From positions 62,001 through 126,000 of the forward strand of contig CAYVQF010000003.1 in the NCBI GenBank assembly GCA_964454015.1: DNA of 64,000 bases. The letters are read 5' to 3'. The position numbers and the translations under genes were made by a program. How positions within the stretch are numbered: position 1 is the stretch's first letter; each line of letters begins with the position of its first letter. Shown here piece after piece: positions 58,741 through 64,000 of this stretch. The stretch is from CAYVQF01 sp964454015. Lineage in GTDB: Bacteria; Myxococcota_A; Bradymonadia; UBA4248. The notes beneath the pieces were generated by a model that made no database searches, had not been told where the DNA came from, and saw only the letters and a list, made by a program, of their open reading frames with translations.

Positions 58741-59595
58741 ATGACAAGAACGGATGACAACAGGGGTAGAGCTGTGAGTGATGACCAAGAAAAGAACGGC
58801 CTTGAGGGGCAGCAAGAACCCAATCATGGCGCCGAAGGCAGGGTCGAATCCGTAGATGGTTCAGAGGTGTTGCACAAGGAAAGTGGTGACGCGGGCGTCG
58901 GAGCAACGCCGGGGGCTAGCCCTGCAGAGACAGATAGGGCGCCGGCGACAGTAGCGGAGCTGGTCTCCGGCTTCGTGGGCAAAGTCCAGGAGCAGATCGC
59001 TGCGACCAATATCCAAGCCAATGCCAAGGAGACCATCAGCCGTTTGCTTGGCAGCGGCCGTGCGGATGAGGCGAGTGCGGAAGGGGTGGAGGAGAGCGCG
59101 AACGTCATCAATCTGGCGTTGGAGCGTCTCAAACGTCGGGGCATGAGTCGCAGTATCGACTTGAAGGATGTCCTCAAACGGCAATTCGATGCTTTCGTGA
59201 CGGAGCGCATGCCGGCTGAGGGTGCCGAAGATGCTGAGACGCAGCGGGTGGTGACGGTGGATGGTGAGTTCCTGGCACAGCACGGCCGTGAGCTCATTCC
59301 AAGCCTGGTGGGAGGGGTGGTGCAAGCCCTTTTTGGGGACCTGGCCAGTGACGCCATGTCCCCGGGTGAGAGCACCGCAACGCCAGAAGGCACACCGGCC
59401 GCAGAACAGAGCGAGGAGGGGGACGCAGCACGGGCGATCGCAGGCGACCCACCTGGTTTGCAGGTGCGCTTTGACTTTGCTGACATGTTTTCGGCCTTTT
59501 TCCGCCACGCGAGTGTGCAGGCTGCTGCTGCCAAAGAGCAGCAAGGTGCGACGCCCTCTGATGGGGCGGAGAAGCCCGAAGACGTATCGAATTGA
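58741..59595 (+). CDS. Acidic helical protein downstream of the giant gene
   Basis: 284 residues from the ATG at 58741; a GTG at 58774 has a better ribosome-binding site (AGGGG) and gives 273 residues. The first 65 residues are disordered and rich in E, G, D and Q. Then come helices (VAELVSGFVGKVQEQIAATN, VINLALERLKRRGMSRSIDL, ELIPSLVGGVVQALFGDLAS), a second disordered acidic stretch, and a closing PGLQVRFDFADMFSAFFRHA. It has no signal or membrane segment. Its helices resemble the amphipathic style of the giant protein's ends, and it is the nearest gene on the same strand. A chaperone or loading factor for the giant protein is a reasonable guess without direct support. Confidence 0.7.
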   Translation: MTRTDDNRGRAVSDDQEKNGLEGQQEPNHGAEGRVESVDGSEVLHKESGDAGVGATPGASPAETDRAPATVAELVSGFVGKVQEQIAATNIQANAKETISRLLGSGRADEASAEGVEESANVINLALERLKRRGMSRSIDLKDVLKRQFDAFVTERMPAEGAEDAETQRVVTVDGEFLAQHGRELIPSLVGGVVQALFGDLASDAMSPGESTATPEGTPAAEQSEEGDAARAIAGDPPGLQVRFDFADMFSAFFRHASVQAAAAKEQQGATPSDGAEKPEDVSN

Positions 59596-59632
59596 AGGCG
59601 GCGTTGTCGAGACGGGAGAGAGGGGACGCGCG

Positions 59633-60436
59633 ATGACGAGGGTGCGACTCTTTGAGGAGCAGCGCGGTGCGTGTGCGCTGATTGGGATGGTGCATACCCT
59701 CCCCCTTCCGGGGAGCCCAGAGTGGGGTGGTTCGATCGCGGCGATTGTCGAAGGCGCCGAGCGCGATGCTTCGCGGTTGGTGGCAGGTGGTTGCGATGCC
59801 CTCATCGTGGAGAACATGGGGGATTTGCCCTACCTGCGAGGAAGGGTGGAACCAGAGAGCGTGGCGGCGATGAGCGTCGTAGCATCAGCGCTGGCGCGAT
59901 GGAAGATCCCTTTTGGGGTACAGATGCTTGCCGGTGCCAACAGGGAGGCTCTGGGGATAGCGCTGGCATCGGGCGCGACTTTTGTGCGGGTGGAGGGTTA
60001 TGCCTACGGACATGTTGCCGATGAGGGCTGGATCGAGGCCTGTGCGGGTCCTTTGGCGCGCACGCGCGCGTGTCTTGGGGCCAAGGTCGCGTTCTGGGCG
60101 GATGTTCGGAAGAAGCATGCGGCGCATTCAGTCACGCGTGACATATCGTTCAGTGATTTGGCCAAGGGCCACGTGTTCTGTGGGGCTGAGGTCCTCATCG
60201 TGACGGGGACATGCACTGGCTCCTGCGCGTCTGTAGCAGACGTGAAGGCCGCGCGCTCGGCTGGCGTGCCGGTCGTGGTGGGTTCCGGGGTGGACGCGGG
60301 GAACGTGGCCGAGTTTGCGCCCTATTGTGATGGGGTTATCGTGGGGACATCGCTGAAAGAGGACGGTGATTGGCGTCGCCCAGTGGATGTGCAGCGGGTC
60401 AAGGCTCTGCGTTTGGCCATGGACCGCGTGGCTTAG
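59633..60436 (+). CDS. BtpA/SgcQ-family protein
   Basis: 267 residues from the ATG at 59633, with AGAGGGG upstream. The TIM-barrel family is recognisable from ALIGMVHTLPLPGSP, GCDALIVENMGDLPY, VQMLAGANREALGIA, FVRVEGYAYGHVADEG, ISFSDLAKGHVFCGAEVLIV and VPVVVGSGVDAGNVAEF. Cyanobacterial BtpA is needed for photosystem I accumulation, and SgcQ lies in an enteric sugar operon; the chemical activity of non-photosynthetic members is not established. The length is normal. It starts 37 bp after the acidic helical gene, so it may share its transcript, and it converges with a kinase gene 29 bp away. Confidence 0.88.
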   Translation: MTRVRLFEEQRGACALIGMVHTLPLPGSPEWGGSIAAIVEGAERDASRLVAGGCDALIVENMGDLPYLRGRVEPESVAAMSVVASALARWKIPFGVQMLAGANREALGIALASGATFVRVEGYAYGHVADEGWIEACAGPLARTRACLGAKVAFWADVRKKHAAHSVTRDISFSDLAKGHVFCGAEVLIVTGTCTGSCASVADVKAARSAGVPVVVGSGVDAGNVAEFAPYCDGVIVGTSLKEDGDWRRPVDVQRVKALRLAMDRVA

Positions 60437-60465
60437 TGCGAGTGATGCGCGGGGAGTGTTTTTAG

Positions 60466-61695
60466 TTATGGCTCATTGGCATCGATGGGCTGGATGAGGA
60501 CTTCGCCGTCGACGACCTGAAGTTGCATGTTGATGTTGGCATCGCTGAGCTTGGTGTTGGGCTGGGTGGTGGTGATGTGTTGGACGAAGGCATCGAAGGT
60601 CATTGGGTTGGCAACGGAAGCTTCATGACAGGCGCTGAGATAGGCACGATAGAGCTTGTTGAGTGCTGTTGATGCGCCTGGAGGAGGAGGTGGCCCTTGA
60701 CGCTGCTCTTCCTTGGTGTCGATGGCGCGTTCGGGGTGTTTGCGTGGTGGGTTGAGGATTTCGTCCGGGATCAGCTCGACGATGGGGATATCGAAGGCGC
60801 TTTCCATGTCCGCTTCAAGGTTGGCCATGGCGCAGGTGCGCAGATCCTCGAGGACTTCGGCAGCACTCGTATAGCGATCCTCGAGCTTTCGTGCGGTTGC
60901 TTTGCGCAAGATCGCTCCGAGGGCGTGGGTGGCGATGGGTTGGGGGATCGGGACATCCTCATTGACATGGCTGACGACAATGGCGTAGGCGCTGTCTCCG
61001 GTGAAGACGCGCTTTCCCGTCAGGGCTTCGAGATAGACCAAGGCCCAGGCGTAGATGTCGCTCTGTACGGTGACCTCCCCGCGAATCTGCTCCGGGGCGA
61101 GATAGGCCACGGTGCCGGCAATCTCTCCGGGCCTGGTGAGTCTATTCCCTTCGAAGCTCTGCCAGGCTGCGGTGGTTCCAGCGAGGCCGAAGTCGAGGAC
61201 GACGGCGTTTCGTTCGGTGCCACTCTGGGGGATCATGATGTTCTGCGGTTTGAAGTCGCGGTGGACGATCCCGAGCGCGTGTGCCGAGCTGAGGGCATCC
61301 AGGCACTGGATCATGAGCCGCTTGGACTCGAAGACGCCGAGGCGCCGTTCCTTGAGGAGGAGGGTAGCGAGGCTATCCCCCTCGATGAACTCCAGGACCA
61401 TATAGACGCCGATGTCGCCCAGGTCACCGCAGTCCAGGAGTCGCACGGAGTTGGGATGACGCAGTTTACTGTAGACACTCATTTCACGTTGGAAACGCGC
61501 GCGTAACTCCGGGCGATCTTCTTTTGGCAAGCGGTCGAGGCGGAGGATCTTAATGGCGACGGGTTGGTTGGTTGAGAGTTGTGAGCCGCGGAAGATCTCA
61601 GAGAAGAAGGTTTTGGCGATGCGTTTTTCGAGACGAAAGCGCTTATCTAGCACCGTGTTTTCAGCGATTTCTGTTTTTTTTCCGAACCATGCCAT
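60466..61695 (-). CDS. Cytoplasmic Ser/Thr kinase lacking the glycine-rich loop
   Basis: 409 residues; ATG at 61695 with AGAGG 6 bases upstream. The kinase domain spans about 20-290. VAIKIL (Lys), FQREMSVYSKLRHPN (helix-C Glu), GIVHRDFKPQNIMI, VLDFGLAG and YLAPEQIRGE are intact, but the expected GxGxxG loop reads RIAKTFFSEIFRGSQ, without its glycines. There is no membrane helix. The C-terminal 110 residues include a Pro run, a small helical part and a last acidic strand (MQLQVVDGEVLIQPID). It is divergent from the patatin gene and may be tuned for weak ATP turnover or scaffold use. Confidence 0.9.
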   Translation of the reverse strand: MAWFGKKTEIAENTVLDKRFRLEKRIAKTFFSEIFRGSQLSTNQPVAIKILRLDRLPKEDRPELRARFQREMSVYSKLRHPNSVRLLDCGDLGDIGVYMVLEFIEGDSLATLLLKERRLGVFESKRLMIQCLDALSSAHALGIVHRDFKPQNIMIPQSGTERNAVVLDFGLAGTTAAWQSFEGNRLTRPGEIAGTVAYLAPEQIRGEVTVQSDIYAWALVYLEALTGKRVFTGDSAYAIVVSHVNEDVPIPQPIATHALGAILRKATARKLEDRYTSAAEVLEDLRTCAMANLEADMESAFDIPIVELIPDEILNPPRKHPERAIDTKEEQRQGPPPPPGASTALNKLYRAYLSACHEASVANPMTFDAFVQHITTTQPNTKLSDANINMQLQVVDGEVLIQPIDANEP

Positions 61696-61841
61696 TGGAG
61701 ACCTCTTAACGGAGGAGAGCAACCAGGGGTTGAGTATTCATGGAGTGGGATAGATGGTAAAGGATCTTCGAGGATGAGCCCGCGCTGTGAAGCTCTTTTA
61801 GGAGAAGGCGTTGTGCAACAAGGAAAGGCAGGGGTAGACCC

Positions 61842-63508
61842 GTGACAGGACTCTATTTCAATCGGGTGAGCGGGTTGTTGCGCTATGAGCGTCGCCTCAT
61901 CGATTTGCTCAACAGCCAAACGCGCGCTTTGACCCGGCCCTACGAGTCGCTATTTCGTTATGCCTTTGGGCTGGCGAAGTTGGGTAGTATCCGCTTAGAG
62001 GGTGGGCGGGACCTTCGCTTGGATGAGGAAGTCCAGCCCTTTAGGCGTTGGTTTACCGAGCGTTTATCCGTGGCCTTTGCTGAGGGGCGAGCGCCTCGTG
62101 TGGAAGAACTGGTACGTCTGGTTCCGCTGTTGACGTTGCGGGTAGATGCGCTGCGGCTGGGCTTGTTGGTACGTTTTGCTGGGGTACTGAGCGAGTCGCG
62201 ACTAGAGCAGGAGCTGAGCGTCAAGAAGGTTGCTTTGGCGTTGGGCGGGGGTGGGGGGTCGGGCTTTCCACACTTGGGTGTGTNNNNNNNNNNCGAAATC
62301 GCCCGCCTCATCGACTATACCCAGACATAGCCCCCGCCTGCCCCTCGGCGCCGGCGCCCCCGGCCGCCTGATCCCGGCCCCCCCCCCCCCGGCGGCCCCC
62401 CCCCCCCGCCGCCCCGCCGCCCCCCCCCCCCGCCCCCCCCCCCTTTCCACACTTGGGTGTGTTCGACATGCTCGAGGATCTGGGCGTTCGCCCGTCATTG
62501 ATTGTTGGGACCTCTTTGGGTGCGATGATGGGTTTCATGCGGGCGTCAGTGGAACGCTTTGACACGACGTCAGCGCTTCTGGATCTACCGCAGTGGTTTG
62601 ACCTTGGTGGTGCGGTGCGGCCCTTTAGCGGTGGCAGTCGCTTTGGTTTTCCTGGCGTTTTTGATCTGGATTTGCGTGAAATTGGGCGGAGGCTTTGTCA
62701 GCGAGATTGGGGGAATGAGATTCCCTGTTTCTCGGACTTGCCCATTCCGCTGGGTTGTGTGGCGACAGGTGTGTTGCGTGGCGCAGGCCTGGATGAGGCG
62801 GCGCTTGACCTTGCGATGAAGAGGTCGCGGGGACGTTTTGCTTTCACGCCGCTGCGTACTCGCCGGTTGCTCAAGGTCGTGATCGAGCAGATGCGTCGTC
62901 TGACGAGCAATCCGCGATTCTTGACGGAGGTCGTCTTTGGTCTTTCGCGCCAGAGTCGCCCCATGCGGGTGGTCGATGGGATTGGTTTTTCCTGTTCTGT
63001 ACCCGGTGTCCTGCACTACGAGGTCGAGGAGGAACACGCAGATACGATTGCGGCGCTGGAAGCGCTATTTGCGGAGGAGGGAATTTTCCGACTGACCGAT
63101 GGAGGTTTGGTCAACAATGTGCCCTCACGTGTGGCCTGGGACGCGGTGCAGTCGGGGATGCTTGGTACGCGGAATGTCCTGATCTATGGTGTCGATGTTT
63201 TTGCACCCGTTGCGAACCGCAATGCCCTGTTTTTGCCGATGCAGCAGATTGCCCGGGCCAATGTGATAGCCAACCGGCCCTATGCCGACTTGACGCGGAC
63301 GCTGCGTAAAGTGCCGAGTCCCATGAACCTCGCGCCGAGCTTGAAGCAGTTACAGCGGGTGGTACAGGAGACCCGGGTGCATCTTGCAGAGGATCGGTTG
63401 TATCTTCGGCGAGCGCTGCAGCCGCAGCGACCCTATATGGCCTGGCGTTCGGAAGTGCATCTGCCGACCAGTGTTTTTTCCGAGGGTGACGAGGGCCGTT
63501 GGCGCTGA
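61842..63508 (+). CDS. Patatin-like phospholipase, interrupted by an assembly artefact
   Basis: GTG start at 61842. Removing the 179-bp false insert (62284-62462) leaves one open frame of 495 residues. The N-terminal 120 residues are a helical extension. The patatin site then reads VALALGGGGGSGFPHLGVFD (oxyanion loop, spanning the join), LIVGTSLGAMMGF (nucleophile Ser in GxSxG) and LTDGGLVNNVPS (catalytic Asp in DGG). Patatins are Ser-Asp dyad lipid acyl hydrolases, often phospholipase A. No signal peptide or barrel is present, so it should act at the inner face of the membrane or be a type III/VI-like effector. It is divergent from the kinase gene and converges with a histidine kinase gene. 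Confidence 0.88.
62284..62462. other. Assembly gap with poly-C junk and duplicated 20-mer
   Basis: Ten N (62284-62293) are followed by about 150 bases that turn into near-pure C runs. The 20 bases just before the gap (62264-62283) recur exactly at 62443-62462, where normal sequence resumes. Joining the two copies restores the patatin reading frame exactly. Poly-C read in this direction is poly-G on the other strand, the typical signature of no-signal calls in two-colour short-read chemistry. Confidence 0.93.
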
Positions 63509-63519
63509 GGTTCAGCCAA
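63499..63519. terminator. Bidirectional hairpin between patatin and histidine kinase genes
   Basis: TTGGC (63499-63503) plus TGA (63506-63508) pair with TCA (63512-63514) plus GCCAA (63515-63519): 8 bp with a 2-base bulge and a GGT loop. Both stop codons lie in the stem, as at 16669-16694. Confidence 0.5.
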
Positions 63520-64000
63520 GCCAGCCCAGTGGGATCTCTCGTGGGTTTGGTGTGTTGGCCGTTTTTTCATCGGTTGGCGGGGGGATGAGGGTGATGCAGA
63601 TGGTGGTTCCTGTGTCACTGGTCGCGGCGATTTCGAGAGTGCCGCCGTGTGCTTCAACCACCTTTCTTGCCAGGGGAAGGCCCAGCCCGGTGCCCTTCTC
63701 CTTGGTGGTGTAGAAAGGTCGGAACACATGGGGCTGAATATCTGCGGGTATTCCAGGTCCGTGATCGGTGATGCGAATCTGGTACAGGTGGTTGTTGATA
63801 CTGACTTGGACGTCGATGGTGGTGTTGGCAGGAGAGGCCTGCCAGGCGTTGCGAACGAGATTGATGATGACCTGCTTGATGCGATCACGGTCGGCCTCGA
63901 GGAGGATGTCATCGGGGCATTGCACCCGCAAGGTGACTTGAGAGCGTTGCAAGTCAGAGCGCATGAGGTCAGCGATGTCGACGAGGAGGGCGTTGGCGGG
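63512..64000 (-). CDS. Sensor histidine kinase, C-terminal fragment (runs off right edge)
   Basis: The last 162 codons of a histidine kinase are visible; the sensor part and the phospho-accepting His lie beyond the edge. The HATPase domain is complete: N-box IINLVRNAWQASPAN, G1 ITDHGPGIPADI, F-box VFRPFYTTKEKG and G2 GTGLGLPLARKVVEAHGG. The N-box and F-box style is that of NtrB/PhoR-like kinases, which often pair with sigma-54 activators. No response regulator is in the window. It ends 3 bases from the patatin stop on the opposite strand. Confidence 0.92.
   Translation of the reverse strand, partial: PANALLVDIADLMRSDLQRSQVTLRVQCPDDILLEADRDRIKQVIINLVRNAWQASPANTTIDVQVSINNHLYQIRITDHGPGIPADIQPHVFRPFYTTKEKGTGLGLPLARKVVEAHGGTLEIAATSDTGTTICITLIPPPTDEKTANTPNPREIPLGWLG

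Noticed and set aside
62294..62442. GC-rich insertion element or G-quadruplex locus in the patatin gene
   Set aside because: The flanking exact 20-bp duplication, adjacent N run and frame restoration on removal show an assembly artefact.

Overview
The window is about 64 kb of GC-rich bacterial chromosome. It carries 41 protein-coding genes (two cut by the window ends) and no RNA gene, CRISPR array or insertion sequence that I can see. The lineage signals point to Myxococcota/Bradymonadota-type ('deltaproteobacterial') organisms: two eukaryote-like Ser/Thr kinases and a PP2C phosphatase, MJ0042 zinc-ribbon/GYF-like/TPR membrane proteins, an AgmX-type C-terminal domain, a PATAN (DUF4388) protein, and many lipoproteins with Cys motifs of the NDGIQNGDETDVDCGG type. 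This placement is inference from gene content. A 10-N gap flanked by an exact 20-bp duplication and poly-C junk shows that the sequence is a draft assembly, possibly metagenomic.

Layout. 1-3.1 kb (minus strand): an operon of a TPR-like anchored protein, a small coiled-coil protein, a trypsin-fold lipoprotein that seems to lack the catalytic Ser, and the start of an amidohydrolase. 3.3-6.1 kb: secG, a Cys-rich lipoprotein and an unknown protein. 6.1-12.9 kb: three genes joined by ATGA overlaps (HEAT repeats plus beta-rich outer-membrane-like region; a second beta-rich envelope protein; a TPR protein), which look like one envelope assembly. 13.0-19.5 kb: a ROK kinase, a PPC-like lipoprotein, PP2C, and two tandem zinc-ribbon/GYF-like/TM/TPR paralogues on the opposite strand. 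19.8-23.6 kb: alpha/beta hydrolase, Maf, a SpoIIAA/STAS-like protein and a methyltransferase. 23.6-31.0 kb: a lipoprotein carrying PEP-synthase-type domains, a TerB-like protein, a Cys-rich LamG lipoprotein split at a C10 tract, and an unknown 532-residue protein. 31.2-34.7 kb: adenosine deaminase, an endonuclease/exonuclease/phosphatase-fold protein and glycerate kinase. 34.7-45.1 kb: a 1361-residue lipoprotein with six lamin-tail-like repeats, a related single-copy lipoprotein, a tandem AAA+ ATPase, a coiled-coil protein and a transmembrane kinase with a PEGA-like domain. 45.2-49.5 kb: a pseudo-receiver/PATAN/J-like/TPR protein, an ECF sigma factor overlapping a transmembrane AgmX-C protein, and a small membrane protein.

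50.0-64.0 kb contains the most unusual object: a 2878-residue protein without a signal peptide. It is built from many copies of a beta-rich unit of about 75-79 residues (eight anchors at about 460-474 bp period, then five at about 219 bp) and ends in a helical, partly hydrophobic region. A well-spaced sigma-54-type -24/-12 element lies about 170 bp upstream, a strong hairpin follows the stop, and an acidic 284-residue protein is encoded just downstream. After it come a BtpA-family protein, a kinase lacking the glycine-rich loop, a patatin-like phospholipase interrupted only by the assembly artefact, and the end of a sensor histidine kinase.

The recurring theme is envelope and surface biology under Ser/Thr-phosphorylation and alternative-sigma control, with ordinary housekeeping genes (secG, maf, adenosine deaminase, glycerate kinase) between.
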